Origin: Microbacterium jejuense
GTDB lineage: Bacteria > Actinomycetota > Actinomycetes > Actinomycetales > Microbacteriaceae
Assembly (NCBI RefSeq): GCF_019511665.1
Contig: NZ_JAEUAW010000002.1
Span: forward strand, 310,001 to 374,000
Length of the DNA stretch: 64,000 nucleotides
Direction of reading: 5' to 3'
The notes beneath the pieces were generated by a model that saw only the letters and a list, made by a program, of their open reading frames with translations, was not told the origin of the DNA and ran no database searches. Of this stretch, positions 1 to 9,065 are shown piece by piece (the first letter of the stretch is position 1; each line of letters begins with the position of its first letter). The translations under genes were made by a program, and so were the position numbers.

Positions 1-63
1 GCCGCCACCGGGGTTCCGCCCGTCCGGTCACCGGCCTAGGCTCGGGCACGAGGCGCTCATGCG

Positions 64-100
64 GAGCGAGCGCCGGCGAGACGAAGCGCCGCTCGGCCGG
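64..100. repeat. Fragment of dispersed repeat family
   Basis: The stretch with GAGCGAGCGCCGGCGAGACG is, on the opposite strand, nearly identical to 17355-17390 and to part of the array at 21.3-21.8 kb. It lies just upstream of the first gene, and the rest of bases 1-145 shows no gene or other structure. Confidence 0.5.
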
Positions 101-145
101 TGTTCCTGCGCGAGAAGCCGGGAACCGCACGCGAAGGAGGCTCGG

Positions 146-712
146 ATGCAGACGCTGACGATCGACTTCATCATGTCGCTCGATGGCTACGGCGCGGCAG
201 AGGGATGGCCGGGGTGGTGGGGGCTGGAAGGCCCCGAGTACCTGAAATGGCTCGAAGACCTGTCGGAGCAGGACCACCCGATCCTGATGGGCGCGGCCAC
301 GTACCGCGTCATGTCGGAGCTGACCGCGAGCGGCGAAGAGGGCACCGACGTGCTCAACGGTGTGCAGAAGTACGTCTTCTCATCGACACTCGACGAGCCC
401 CTCACGTGGCAGAACTCCACGCTCGTGCGCGAGGACGCCGTCGAGTTCGTGCGGCGGCTCAAGGAGGAGTCCGACCGGCCGCTGCGCACCCTCGGCAGTG
501 TGTCGCTGTGCCGCTCGCTGCTCATGGCCGGGCTCGTGGACCGCTATCGCGTCGTCGTGTTCCCCGTGATCACGGGGGCGACCGGGCAGGAGCGCATCTT
601 CGACGGCTACCCCGACGTGCGGCTCGACCTGGTCGAGGCTCGTACGTTCGACCAGCGCAGCCAGCTGCTCGAGTACGTGCCGACGGTGCTCGACCGCCCG
701 CCGCTCGGCTGA
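146..712 (+). CDS. Dihydrofolate reductase family protein (RibD C-terminal-like)
   Basis: This predicted 188-residue cytoplasmic oxidoreductase resembles the RibD C-terminal/DHFR-like fold that binds NADPH. The N-terminus TIDFIMSLDG, the central PILMGAATYRVM and the C-terminal RTLGSVSLCRSLL...VVFPVITG follow the family order. The start is the ATG at 146, because GAAGGAGG lies a few bases upstream. An in-frame ATG at 59 has no such site and would add 29 basic residues that do not fit the family. The true substrate is unknown. These stand-alone proteins are common in actinobacteria and are rarely real folate enzymes. Confidence 0.85.
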   Translation: MQTLTIDFIMSLDGYGAAEGWPGWWGLEGPEYLKWLEDLSEQDHPILMGAATYRVMSELTASGEEGTDVLNGVQKYVFSSTLDEPLTWQNSTLVREDAVEFVRRLKEESDRPLRTLGSVSLCRSLLMAGLVDRYRVVVFPVITGATGQERIFDGYPDVRLDLVEARTFDQRSQLLEYVPTVLDRPPLG

Positions 713-730
713 TCCCTCAGGCACGGAGCG

Positions 731-736
731 TAGGCT
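731..736 (+). promoter_or_regulatory. Leaderless-type -10 element (TAGGCT)
   Basis: TAGGCT is followed by exactly six bases and then the GTG at 743, so transcription would begin at or next to the start codon. No Shine-Dalgarno sequence is present. Confidence 0.5.
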
Positions 737-742
737 CGCCGC

Positions 743-1720
743 GTGCGTGCGATCGTCCATCACGAGTTCGGCGACCCGGCCCAGGTGCTCGGCGTCGAAG
801 ACCTGCCCCTGCCCGAGCCCGGCCCCCGCGAGGTGCGCCTGCGCGTCCTGCTCGCCCCCATCCACAACCACGACCTGTGGACGATCCGCGGCACCTACGG
901 CTTCAAACCCGACCTGCCCGCGCGCGCCGGGACCGAGGCGGTCGGCATCGTCGACGCGATCGGCGACGAGGTCGAGGGCATCGCGGTGGGCCAGCGGGTC
1001 GCGACCGGCGGGACCTTCGGCGTGTGGTCGGAGTTCGCGCTCGCCAAGGCCGGCGCGGTCGTGCCGGTGCCGGACGCCATTCCCGACGAGGTCGCCGCGC
1101 AGCTGATCTCGATGCCGTTCAGCGCGATCTCACTCGTCGACTTCCTCGAGGTCGGCGAGGGCGACACGATCGTCCAGAACACCGCCAACGGCACGGTCGG
1201 CCGGCTGGTGGCGCAGATCGGCGCGAGTCGCGGCATCCACGTCATCGGCATCGTGCGAAGAGAAGCGGATGCCGCAGAGCTGGCCGCCGCCGGGATCCCC
1301 GATGTCGTCGCCACCGCCGACCCCGCGTGGCGGGAGCGGGTGCGCGAGCTCGCCGGCGGCCGGCCCATCCGCGCCGCGGTGGACTCGGTGGGCGGCTCGG
1401 CCTCCGGCGATCTGCTGCACCTGCTCGCCGACGGCGGCACGCTCGTGTCGTTCGGCGCGATGGCCTCGGATCGCATGGAGCTGTCGTCGGGCGACCTCAT
1501 CTTCAAGCAGGTGGTCGTGAAGGGGTTCTGGGGCAGCAAGGTGTCGGCCGCGATGCCGTCCGAGACCCGGCGCGCGCTGTTCGGCGAGCTGTTCGGGCTG
1601 GTCGGCAGCGGGCGCCTCACGCTCCCGGTCGACAGCATCCACTCCTTCGACGACGTGCGCGCAGCCGTCGAGGCGAGCGGACGCCCCGGCCGCGTGGGCA
1701 AGGTGCTGCTGCGCCCCTGA
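743..1720 (+). CDS. Zinc-independent medium-chain dehydrogenase/quinone oxidoreductase
   Basis: This 325-residue MDR-superfamily oxidoreductase is predicted to use NADPH on an enone, quinone or enoyl substrate. The catalytic GroES-like domain spans about 1-125. The Rossmann motif is seen at NTANGTVGRLVAQIG (about 146-160). Cysteine and histidine zinc ligands are absent, which places it with quinone-oxidoreductase/trans-2-enoyl-reductase-like members rather than alcohol dehydrogenases. The GTG start fits a leaderless promoter. It begins 30 bases after the reductase gene, but its own -10 suggests separate transcription. Substrate cannot be assigned. Confidence 0.85.
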   Translation: MRAIVHHEFGDPAQVLGVEDLPLPEPGPREVRLRVLLAPIHNHDLWTIRGTYGFKPDLPARAGTEAVGIVDAIGDEVEGIAVGQRVATGGTFGVWSEFALAKAGAVVPVPDAIPDEVAAQLISMPFSAISLVDFLEVGEGDTIVQNTANGTVGRLVAQIGASRGIHVIGIVRREADAAELAAAGIPDVVATADPAWRERVRELAGGRPIRAAVDSVGGSASGDLLHLLADGGTLVSFGAMASDRMELSSGDLIFKQVVVKGFWGSKVSAAMPSETRRALFGELFGLVGSGRLTLPVDSIHSFDDVRAAVEASGRPGRVGKVLLRP

Positions 1721-1765
1721 CGCGACCGGCGTCGGGCCGGCGGCATCCCCCATGCGTGTGACGGC

Positions 1766-4267
1766 TCACCCGTCGCCGTGACCGCCGCCGCCGCCCCCGC
1801 CGTTGCCGGGGCCTCCGCCGCCGCCGGGGCCTCCGTCGCCGCCGGGAACGGGGCCGGGGTCAGGGGTGGTGTCGTCGGGCGGGGGTGCCGGCGTGCTCGG
1901 CGGTGGCGTCGTCGGCGGAGGTGCGGACGGTCGGCCCACGAGCTCGCCCGGAGGGGCGGGGAACGGGCCGCCCGGGTAGAGCTGGTCGGCGGTGAGCTGG
2001 ATGTCGCGCACGATCGGAAGCCGCAGCGACGAGAGCAGCCGCCCGTTGTACGAGGTGTGGAACAGGTCGCCGAAGCCGTCGGTGTTGCCGACCCAGGCCG
2101 TCGTGGTCACGCGGGTGTTCGACTGCACGAACCAGGTCTGGTACTGCTCGTGCGTGCCGGTCTTGCCGATCGTCGGCGTGCCGTCGTTCGGGTTGCCTCC
2201 TGAGCCGGTGCCACCGCTGCGGGTGACGCCCTGCAGCGCGAGGGCCGTCGCAGCCGCCACCTGCGGACTGACGGCCTGGGTGCAGCGGTCTCCAGGCACG
2301 GCGATGTCGGTGCCGTCGGCATCCGTCACGCGCTCGATCACGCGGGGCACGCAGTACACGCCGTCGTTGGCGATCGCCGCGTACGCCGAGGCGAGCGCGA
2401 CGGGCGCGATGTTGTTGGTGCCGATGATCGCGGCGGCGCCGTCGATGTCGACCGGGCTCCCGTCGCCGCGCGTCACGCCCAGTCGCGCCGTCACCTCCTC
2501 GATGTCGCACAGGTCGAGCTGCTCGGCCATGCCGAGGTACCCGCTGTTCAGCGACTGCGCGGTGAACTGCAGGGGCGTGCCGGTGTAGCCGCGCACGCCG
2601 CCGAAGTTGCGGACGATGTGGTTCTCGCGGTTGATCCACGGGCCCTCGCACCGATCGGCCAGACGCGGGATCATCCGCAGATTGCCGTTGACGCTCTGGG
2701 TGAGCGTATGCCCTTTCTCGAGCCAGTCGACGAGCGTGAACAGCTTGAACGTCGAACCCGTCGGAAAGCCCTTCGAGGCGCCGTGCACGAGATCGCCCGC
2801 GTAGACGAGCGACGTGTACGCCGGGTCGGTCGCGGCGAGGTCGCGGTCCTCGGTGAAGACGTTGTTCTGGCTGATCGCGAGGATGCGCCCGGTCGCCGCC
2901 TCGATGCTCACGGTCGCCGCACCGAACGCCATGCCCGCCACGGCCCGTGGCGCGTACTGCTGCATCGCGGCCTGCGACGACAGCTGCAGCCGCCAGTCCA
3001 GCGTCGTGTAGATGTTCAGGCCGTCGCGCGTGAGCGAGCGCTGGCGGTCCTGCGGCGTCTCGCCGAACGCGCTCGCGTAGTCGGGGTCGGAGCGCACCGT
3101 GTTCACGACGTACTGGCAGAAGAACGGCGCGGCGGTCGCCGCGCATCCGGTCAGCGCGGGCTGCAGCACCGGCACGATGGGCTCGATCGCCGCGGCCACG
3201 AACTGCTGCTCGGTGATGCGCCCGTCCTCCCGCATCCGGTCGAGCACGTAGAGCTGGCGGCCCTTGGTCGCGCTGTACGCATCGCCCGCGGCGAGGTACT
3301 GCTCCGGCGTGATCGAGCCGTCGGCGAGGAGCGTGTCGAGAGCTGCCAGCGTGCCCGGGGTGACGTCGTCGACCGAACCGTCGGCTGCCTTGTTGAACGC
3401 CGCCCCGTCGGGGCCCGGGATCGAGCCCCCGGGCCGGTCGATGCGGAACGTGTTCGGGTTCTGCACGATGCCCGCGAGCGTCGCCGCCTGCCCGAGCGTG
3501 AGCTGCGCGGCCGTGGTGCTGAAGTAGTAGCGCGCCGCCGCCTCGATGCCGTACGTCGTACCGCCGAAGTTGGCGATGTTCAGGTAGCCGAGCAGGATGT
3601 CGTTCTTGGAGTACTCCTGCTCGACCGCGACGGCGTAGCGGATCTCCTGCAGCTTGCGCTGGTAGCCGTCGACACCGCTGGCGTCCGTCGCATCGAGCCA
3701 GCACGCGCGCAGCACCTGGTCGCGCGTCTCGGTGTCGGTGGCCGCGGCATCCCGTTCGCAGCGCTGCACGAGCACGTTCTTCACGTACTGCTGACTGATC
3801 GAGGAGCCGCCCTGCGTCACATTGCCCTGGACATTGCTGATGAGCGCACGCGTCGTGCCCAGGATGTCGATGCCGCCGTGCTCGTAGAACCGCGGGTCCT
3901 CGGACGCCAGGATCGCGTCGTACATGACGACCGCGACCTCGTCGAACGAGACCGGAACGCGGTTCTGGTCGTAGAACGACGTCAGCTCGGCATCCTCGCC
4001 CGTCTGAGGATCGCGCGCGTAGATGGTCGTCGGCAGCATGAGCCGGTCGATCTCGAGATAGCTCGGCATGCTGTCGAACAGCGAGACGGCAGTGCTCGCC
4101 GCGGTGCCCGAGATCGCGATCGCCGGAGCCAGCGGTGCCACGATCAGCACGCCCGCGATCGCGCTGAGCGCCAGCAGGCCGACGATGCCGCCGAGCACCC
4201 CGGCGACCGTGCGCCGGGTCCGCGGTATCGACGCGACCGGCGAAGGGACCTCTGTTGGTGGCTTCAC
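1766..4267 (-). CDS. Class A penicillin-binding protein (bifunctional glycosyltransferase/transpeptidase)
   Basis: It polymerises and cross-links peptidoglycan at the outer face of the membrane. A single membrane anchor lies at about 21-48. The glycosyltransferase (GT51) domain shows ASEDPRFYEHGG (121-132) and QGGSSISQQ (152-160). The transpeptidase domain shows the catalytic GSTFK (Ser505, Lys508), QSLNSG (SxN at 572-574) and GKTG (701-704). At 833 residues it has the usual size. The end is a Pro-rich then almost pure Gly tail (about 777-833) instead of PASTA domains. The GTG start sits six bases after a TAGGTA -10, so it is probably leaderless. Confidence 0.95.
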   Translation of the reverse strand: MKPPTEVPSPVASIPRTRRTVAGVLGGIVGLLALSAIAGVLIVAPLAPAIAISGTAASTAVSLFDSMPSYLEIDRLMLPTTIYARDPQTGEDAELTSFYDQNRVPVSFDEVAVVMYDAILASEDPRFYEHGGIDILGTTRALISNVQGNVTQGGSSISQQYVKNVLVQRCERDAAATDTETRDQVLRACWLDATDASGVDGYQRKLQEIRYAVAVEQEYSKNDILLGYLNIANFGGTTYGIEAAARYYFSTTAAQLTLGQAATLAGIVQNPNTFRIDRPGGSIPGPDGAAFNKAADGSVDDVTPGTLAALDTLLADGSITPEQYLAAGDAYSATKGRQLYVLDRMREDGRITEQQFVAAAIEPIVPVLQPALTGCAATAAPFFCQYVVNTVRSDPDYASAFGETPQDRQRSLTRDGLNIYTTLDWRLQLSSQAAMQQYAPRAVAGMAFGAATVSIEAATGRILAISQNNVFTEDRDLAATDPAYTSLVYAGDLVHGASKGFPTGSTFKLFTLVDWLEKGHTLTQSVNGNLRMIPRLADRCEGPWINRENHIVRNFGGVRGYTGTPLQFTAQSLNSGYLGMAEQLDLCDIEEVTARLGVTRGDGSPVDIDGAAAIIGTNNIAPVALASAYAAIANDGVYCVPRVIERVTDADGTDIAVPGDRCTQAVSPQVAAATALALQGVTRSGGTGSGGNPNDGTPTIGKTGTHEQYQTWFVQSNTRVTTTAWVGNTDGFGDLFHTSYNGRLLSSLRLPIVRDIQLTADQLYPGGPFPAPPGELVGRPSAPPPTTPPPSTPAPPPDDTTPDPGPVPGGDGGPGGGGGPGNGGGGGGGHGDG

Positions 4268-4273
4268 GGCGGC

Positions 4274-4279
4274 TACCTA
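4274..4279 (-). promoter_or_regulatory. Leaderless-type -10 element of the PBP gene (TAGGTA)
   Basis: On the minus strand TAGGTA is followed by six bases and the GTG start at 4267. Confidence 0.45.
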
Positions 4280-4367
4280 CCTGCTGAGCCCAAGGATGAC
4301 AGACACCGCGGCGAACCGCGAGGGGTTGCACGGTGGCGGCGAACGGGGCAGGCGTAGGTTGGAAGGC

Positions 4368-5603
4368 ATGGCTCGCATCCTCGCCGTCACCGGCGGCTAC
4401 GTCGTCCCTGTCAGCTCCGACCCCATCGAGAACGGCACCGTGATCGTCACCGATGGCCGGATCACCGCCGTCGGCGGATCCGACACCCCGGTGCCCGAGG
4501 GAGCCGAGGTGGTCGACGCGGCCGGAAGCTGGGTCGTGCCCGGCTTCGTCGAGTCGCATGGCCACGTCGGCGTGCATGAGGAGGGCGAGGGCTGGTCGGG
4601 CAACGACACGAACGAGATGACCGACCCGAACGGCTCCGCGTTCCGCGCGCTGGACGGCATCGACATCGAGGAGGAGGGCTTCCGCGACGCCCTCCGCGGC
4701 GGCGTCACGACCGCCGTCATCAAGCCCGGGTCGGGCAACCCCATCGGCGGCCGCACCGTGGCCATCAAGACGTGGGGCGGCCGCACCGTCGACGAGCAGA
4801 TCCTCGCCGCCGACGTGTCGGTCAAGTCGGCGCTCGGCGAGAACCCGAAGCGCGTGTGGGGCGACAAGGGCAAGACGCCGCAGACGCGCCTGGGTGTGGC
4901 ATCCGTTCTTCGCGAAGCGTTCGCTGCGGCACAGGCGTACGCCGAGAAGCGTGACGCCGCGGCCGAGAAGGGCGAGCCGTTCGAGCGTGACCTCGGCAAA
5001 GAGACGCTGGCGGCAGTGCTCGCCGGCGATCTGCTGTGGGACCAGCACTGCCACCGCCACGACGACATCGCGACCGCGATCCGCATCGCCGAGGAGTTCG
5101 GCTACACGCTCGTCGTGAACCACGGCACCGAGGCGCACAAGATCGCCGACGTGCTGGCCGAGAAGCAGATTCCGGTGATCTTCGGGCCGCTGCTGACCTC
5201 GCGCTCGAAGGTCGAGCTGCGCGACCGCGCCATCGGCAACCTGGCGCTCATCGCCGAGGCCGGCGTCAAGGTCGCCATCACGACGGATCACCCGGTCGTG
5301 CCGATCGACCAGATCCGCCTGCAGGCCATCCTCGCCGTGCGCGACGGGCTGCCCGCGACGACCGCCCTCGAGGCGCTCACCGCGAACCCGGCCGACATCC
5401 TCCGCCTGAACGAGCGCGTCGGCGCCCTCGAAGTCGGCCGCGACGGCGACGTCGTCGTGTGGTCGGGTGATCCGCTCGCCGTCGACTCGCGCGTGCAGCG
5501 CGTCTTCATCGAGGGCCGTTCCGTCTACGAGCCCGCCGCCGACGGCTCGGGTCCGCGCACGGTCGAGCGCTGGGAGCGCTTCGGACGCACCGCCTGGAAC
5601 TGA
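4368..5603 (+). CDS. Amidohydrolase (imidazolonepropionase/dihydroorotase-like fold)
   Basis: This 411-residue metal-dependent amidohydrolase is probably cytoplasmic. The small beta domain (GTVIVTDGRITAVGG, about 24-38) precedes the TIM barrel, with the first metal site at ESHGHVG (about 64-70). Later metal ligands are likely in WDQHCHRHDD and VVNHGTEAHK, and the catalytic Asp in ITTDHPV. The ending VGALEVGRDGDVVVWSG...VFIEGRSVY is typical of the family. Start choice: ATG 4368 with GGAAGG upstream and a TAGGTT hexamer seven bases before it. It is divergent from the PBP gene. The substrate is unknown. Confidence 0.88.
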   Translation: MARILAVTGGYVVPVSSDPIENGTVIVTDGRITAVGGSDTPVPEGAEVVDAAGSWVVPGFVESHGHVGVHEEGEGWSGNDTNEMTDPNGSAFRALDGIDIEEEGFRDALRGGVTTAVIKPGSGNPIGGRTVAIKTWGGRTVDEQILAADVSVKSALGENPKRVWGDKGKTPQTRLGVASVLREAFAAAQAYAEKRDAAAEKGEPFERDLGKETLAAVLAGDLLWDQHCHRHDDIATAIRIAEEFGYTLVVNHGTEAHKIADVLAEKQIPVIFGPLLTSRSKVELRDRAIGNLALIAEAGVKVAITTDHPVVPIDQIRLQAILAVRDGLPATTALEALTANPADILRLNERVGALEVGRDGDVVVWSGDPLAVDSRVQRVFIEGRSVYEPAADGSGPRTVERWERFGRTAWN

Positions 5604-5623
5604 GGCCCGTTCGGAACACCGCG

Positions 5624-5661
5624 GAGGGAGTGGATGCCGGGCGCCCGGCATCCACTCCCTC
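5624..5661. terminator. Bidirectional hairpin terminator built from GGATGCC/GGCATCC
   Basis: A perfect 19-base-pair inverted repeat without a real loop (GAGGGAGTGGATGCCGGGC against its complement) lies between two convergent genes. There is no U-tract, as usual in high-G+C actinobacteria. Confidence 0.8.
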
Positions 5662-5673
5662 ACTCGTGCGGGG

Positions 5674-6585
5674 TCACATGTCGCGCGCGTGATCCACGAA
5701 CGTGTCGAGCGCGGCGCGCAGCGCGGGGGAATCGCCTTGTGACCGGCGGTGCACGGCGAGCACGTCGCGGGTCGAGGCCGGGCCGGCCGTCGGGATCGCG
5801 ACCATGTCGGGCCCGAGCTCGCCGCGACCGAGGCGCGGCACGAGCGCGACGGCCAGTCCGGCGCGGGCGAGCTCGAGGTGGTTCTGGAACTCCATCGACT
5901 CGTGCACGACACGCGGCGCGTTGGGCACGCCGTCGAAGAGCCGCCGCAGCCACTGGCGGCAGATCGTGGCCTCGAAAGTGGCGACCCACCGTTCGCCCGC
6001 CAGTTCTTCCGGGTGCAGCTCGGTGCGATGGGCGAGCGGGTGGTCGCGCGGCAGGATGACGTCGGCGACGTCGGTGAACAGCGGGGTCGACACGAGGTCG
6101 TCGGGCATCGCGAGGGCGACGCCGCCCCAGCGATGCACGATGCCGAGGTCGCGCTGACCGGAGGCGACGAGGGCGATGGTCTCCCACGGCTCACTCTCAC
6201 GCAGCGGCAGCGCGAGCTGCGGGTGGCGCTCGGCGAGGTCGCCCAGCACCGGGATGACGAGCCCGCGCACGACGGTCGAGAAGGCCGCCAGCCGGATCTC
6301 GCCGACCACCCGGTCGTCGGGGCCGCCGGCGAGCTGAAGGTCGGCGCGCAGGCGCTCGAGGTCGGCGAGGATCGGTGTCGAGGCGACGACGAGGCGTGTG
6401 CCGGCCTCGGTGAGGATGACGCCCCGGCCGGCTCGTTCGAGCAGCGCGACGCCGGTCTCGCGCTCGAGGCGCTTGACCTGCTGCGAGACGGCGGATGGCG
6501 TGTACCCGAGGCTCGTCGCGGCGGCGACGACGCTGCCCTGCGTCGCGACCGCGCGGAGCGACATCACGGCTTCGAGATCGATCAT
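5674..6585 (-). CDS. LysR-family transcriptional regulator
   Basis: This 303-residue regulator has an N-terminal winged helix-turn-helix (GSVVAAATSLGYTPSAVSQQ, about 17-36) and a C-terminal periplasmic-binding-protein-like effector domain. It is divergent from the EamA transporter gene at 6658, the usual arrangement for a regulator and its target. The ATG start lies six bases after a TAGCTT -10, so the transcript is probably leaderless. The effector is unknown; amino acids or their analogues are common for regulators of EamA exporters. Confidence 0.9.
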   Translation of the reverse strand: MIDLEAVMSLRAVATQGSVVAAATSLGYTPSAVSQQVKRLERETGVALLERAGRGVILTEAGTRLVVASTPILADLERLRADLQLAGGPDDRVVGEIRLAAFSTVVRGLVIPVLGDLAERHPQLALPLRESEPWETIALVASGQRDLGIVHRWGGVALAMPDDLVSTPLFTDVADVILPRDHPLAHRTELHPEELAGERWVATFEATICRQWLRRLFDGVPNAPRVVHESMEFQNHLELARAGLAVALVPRLGRGELGPDMVAIPTAGPASTRDVLAVHRRSQGDSPALRAALDTFVDHARDM

Positions 6586-6633
6586 GAAGCAAAGCTACAA
6601 GATTTGATCACGAAAGGGTTGCTTGTGCTTCAT
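6584..6633. promoter_or_regulatory. Candidate LysR operator between divergent genes
   Basis: ATGAAGCA (6584-6591) and TGCTTCAT (6626-6633) form a perfect inverted repeat with arms 34 bases apart. Overlapping it, AAGCAA (6588-6593) pairs with TTGCTT (6619-6624). The left arm covers the lysR start codon and the right arm lies about 25 bases before the transporter start. Confidence 0.4.
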
Positions 6634-6657
6634 CGATGGACGCGATGAAGTGGAGCC

Positions 6658-7650
6658 ATGACTCGACGCGACATGGTGCTGGCGGCGATCGTCGCCTCGT
6701 TCTGGGGCTTCAACTTCGTCGTCATCGACTGGGGCATGGACGGGATCCCGCCGTTGCTGTTCGTGGCCATCCGCTTCGCGGTGGTGGCCCTGGCGGCGTT
6801 CGTCGTGCCGCGGCCGCGCACCTCGTGGCGCACGGTGGTCGGCGTGGGGCTGTTCATGAGCCTCGGGCAGTTCGGGCTGCTGTACACGTCGATGGCGCTC
6901 GGTCTGCAGCCGGGGCTTGCGGCGCTCGTGCTGCAGGCGCAGGCGGTCTTCACGATCCTCATCGCCGCGGCGGTGCTGCGCGAGCGGCCGACGGTGCCCC
7001 AGATCATCGGCGTCGGTCTCGGCATCATCGGGCTCGCGATCGTTGCGGCCGGTCGCGGCGGCGACGCCCCGGCGCTCGCCGTGGCGCTGGCACTCGCCGC
7101 GGCGTTCTCGTGGGGCATCGGCAACGTCATCTCGCGTCGTGCCGGCGCGGTGAGCGGTCGCGGACGCCTCGGCTCGCTGTCGCTCACCGTGTGGTCGGCG
7201 ATCGTCGTGCCCGTCCCCGCCCTCGCGCTGTCGTTCGCTGTCGAGGGGCCGGAGGCGATCGTCGTCGGCCTTGCCGCGTTCGGGTGGCAGTCGGCGCTGT
7301 CGACGCTGTACACCGCGGGCCTGTGCACGATCGCCGGCTACTCGATCTGGAACGCGCTCCTGGCCCGCAACCCGTCGGCCGCCGTGGTGCCGTGGGTGCT
7401 GCTCGCCCCCGTCATCGCGATGGCGTCTGCGGCCCTGCTGCTCGGCCAGCTGCCGACGGCGGGCGAGGTCATCGGCGGAATGCTCCTCGTCGGGGGCGTG
7501 CTCGTCACCGGCTTCCGTCGCCGGAGGAGGTCGTCCGGCGAGCCGGGATTCGCCGGCGTTCCGGAACCCGTGACGGCGGTGGCCATCTCGACGCCGGCCG
7601 CCGTCGGCGAGGGTGTGCCCGCCGTTCCGCCGGCGCCGCCCCGGGGTTGA
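6658..7650 (+). CDS. EamA/DMT-family transporter
   Basis: This 330-residue inner-membrane protein has two EamA repeats with about ten hydrophobic helices. It starts VLAAIVASFWGFNFVVIDWG, typical of the drug/metabolite superfamily, and the second repeat ends GMLLVGGVLVTGFRRRRR. The soluble tail after about residue 290 is rich in Pro, Ala and Val. It probably exports a small metabolite or amino acid. The upstream LysR gene is its likely regulator. ATG 6658 is used; an ATG five codons later is possible because the Shine-Dalgarno match is poor. Confidence 0.88.
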   Translation: MTRRDMVLAAIVASFWGFNFVVIDWGMDGIPPLLFVAIRFAVVALAAFVVPRPRTSWRTVVGVGLFMSLGQFGLLYTSMALGLQPGLAALVLQAQAVFTILIAAAVLRERPTVPQIIGVGLGIIGLAIVAAGRGGDAPALAVALALAAAFSWGIGNVISRRAGAVSGRGRLGSLSLTVWSAIVVPVPALALSFAVEGPEAIVVGLAAFGWQSALSTLYTAGLCTIAGYSIWNALLARNPSAAVVPWVLLAPVIAMASAALLLGQLPTAGEVIGGMLLVGGVLVTGFRRRRRSSGEPGFAGVPEPVTAVAISTPAAVGEGVPAVPPAPPRG

Positions 7651-7679
7651 CCGGCCCGGGGCAGCCCGCCGGGCCTCGC

Positions 7680-8954
7680 TCAGACCGCCGAACGTTCGGG
7701 GCGCGTGGGTGTCGGGCGCCCGGCATCCCCCTGCTCCACCGTGTCGGCGACGGGCGTGAGGTCGTTCCGCTCGCGCAGGAACAGCGAGCACACCAGCGCG
7801 GCGGCGATGACCGCCGCGATCACGACGAACACGGCGCGGGGGTCGACCGCGTCGGCGAGCACACCCAGCAGGGGGGTGAGCAGGCCGCCGAGCGCGGTCG
7901 CCATGCCGAGGGTGACTCCGCTCGCGGTGCCGAGGTGACGCGGCAGGTACGCGTGCGACAGCGTGACATGCAGGGCGAACGGCAGGAACAGCGCCCATCC
8001 GAGCACCCCGGCCAGCACGATCGCCGCGATCTCGTCGGCGACCAGGACGTACCCGATCGCCGCAGCCGTCGCGAGCGCGTAGCCCAGCACGATGACGCGC
8101 GTGCGGCCGAACCGGTCGGCGAAGAAGCCGCCCACGAGCGTGCCGAGCGCCGCGGCCAGCGAGAACACCGTGAGCGCGACGTTGCCGACGTCGGTCGAGG
8201 CGTCGAACCGGTCGATCACGTCCAAGGCGACGAACGAGCGCGCACCGACGTATGCGACTGACCACAGACTCACGATGAGCAGCAGCCACGCGAACCTCCC
8301 CCACAGATCGCGAGGGACTCGAGTGGATGCCGCTCCGGCGGCCTCGTCGGCGCCCGCGGCCGGAGCAGCCGCTGCCGGACGCAGGGCCGCACGCCGGTTC
8401 AGCACGAGGTACACGGCCGCGATCGCGATGGTGGGGATCAGCAGCAGCGGCGTCGCCTGCAGACCGAGGATGCCGACGGTCAGGCCGACGCCGATGGGCG
8501 CGATCGCGGCGCCGACGTTGCCGCCGACCGAGAAGATGCTCATGGCGCGGTTGGTGCCCCCGCCCGCCTCCTTCGCGGCGACGGTGGCGGCCGGGTGATA
8601 CGCGGCGACGCCAAGGCCCGACAGTGAGAAGGCGATCCACGTGAGCCAGTAGTCCGCCGAGATCAGGCCTGCGACCGCGATGCCGAGCGCGGCGACGGCG
8701 AGACCCACCACGATGAGCGGGCGGAGCGCGAAGCGGTCGGTGAGCCAGCCGAACACGGGCTGGAAGATGCTCGACAGCGAGGTGGCGGCGAGAGTGAGCC
8801 CGGCGACCGCGGCGTAGTCATAGCGCTGTTCGAGCACGAAGTACGGAAGCAGCGCGGCGGCGGCGCCGGTCTGGAAGTCGTTCATCACATGGGTGCCGAC
8901 GAGCGACCAGAACAGGGGTCGGCGCGACGGGGCGGAGAGAGCTTCTGAAGACAT
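7680..8954 (-). CDS. MFS transporter, fosmidomycin-resistance (Fsr) type
   Basis: This 424-residue protein has twelve predicted membrane helices. It begins with GTHVMNDFQTGAAAALLP and contains GLGVAAYHPAATVAA and GGNVGAAIAP, which match the Fsr branch of MFS exporters. The family includes fosmidomycin exporters, but many members have unknown substrates. It is convergent with the EamA gene. Its start has a leaderless-type TAAGCT seven bases upstream. The 3' end of the gene contains GGGCGCCC followed by GGCATCC, resembling the neighbouring terminators. Confidence 0.85.
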   Translation of the reverse strand: MSSEALSAPSRRPLFWSLVGTHVMNDFQTGAAAALLPYFVLEQRYDYAAVAGLTLAATSLSSIFQPVFGWLTDRFALRPLIVVGLAVAALGIAVAGLISADYWLTWIAFSLSGLGVAAYHPAATVAAKEAGGGTNRAMSIFSVGGNVGAAIAPIGVGLTVGILGLQATPLLLIPTIAIAAVYLVLNRRAALRPAAAAPAAGADEAAGAASTRVPRDLWGRFAWLLLIVSLWSVAYVGARSFVALDVIDRFDASTDVGNVALTVFSLAAALGTLVGGFFADRFGRTRVIVLGYALATAAAIGYVLVADEIAAIVLAGVLGWALFLPFALHVTLSHAYLPRHLGTASGVTLGMATALGGLLTPLLGVLADAVDPRAVFVVIAAVIAAALVCSLFLRERNDLTPVADTVEQGDAGRPTPTRPERSAV

Positions 8955-8961
8955 GGCGGCG

Positions 8962-8967
8962 AGCTTA
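8962..8967 (-). promoter_or_regulatory. Leaderless-type -10 element of the MFS gene (TAAGCT)
   Basis: On the minus strand TAAGCT is followed by seven bases and the ATG at 8954. Confidence 0.4.
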
Positions 8968-9065
8968 CTCCTCAGACAAGCTGATAAGTCAAGTCGTCGT
9001 TCGGCTCGCTCCGGGTAAGCTGTGCGAGGTCAGCCCTGCTGCCGTCCGACAACCGGAGGTCGTGA

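Noticed and set aside
1860-6200. Very long open frame on the minus strand (over 1400 codons)
   Set aside because: It is Arg/Pro/Ala-rich and runs through the PBP, amidohydrolase and LysR genes in another frame, a common artefact of high-G+C codon bias.
8968-9022. GntR operator between the Fsr and GntR genes
   Set aside because: Only short, imperfect complementary stretches are visible in CTTACTCC...GATAAG, too weak to call.
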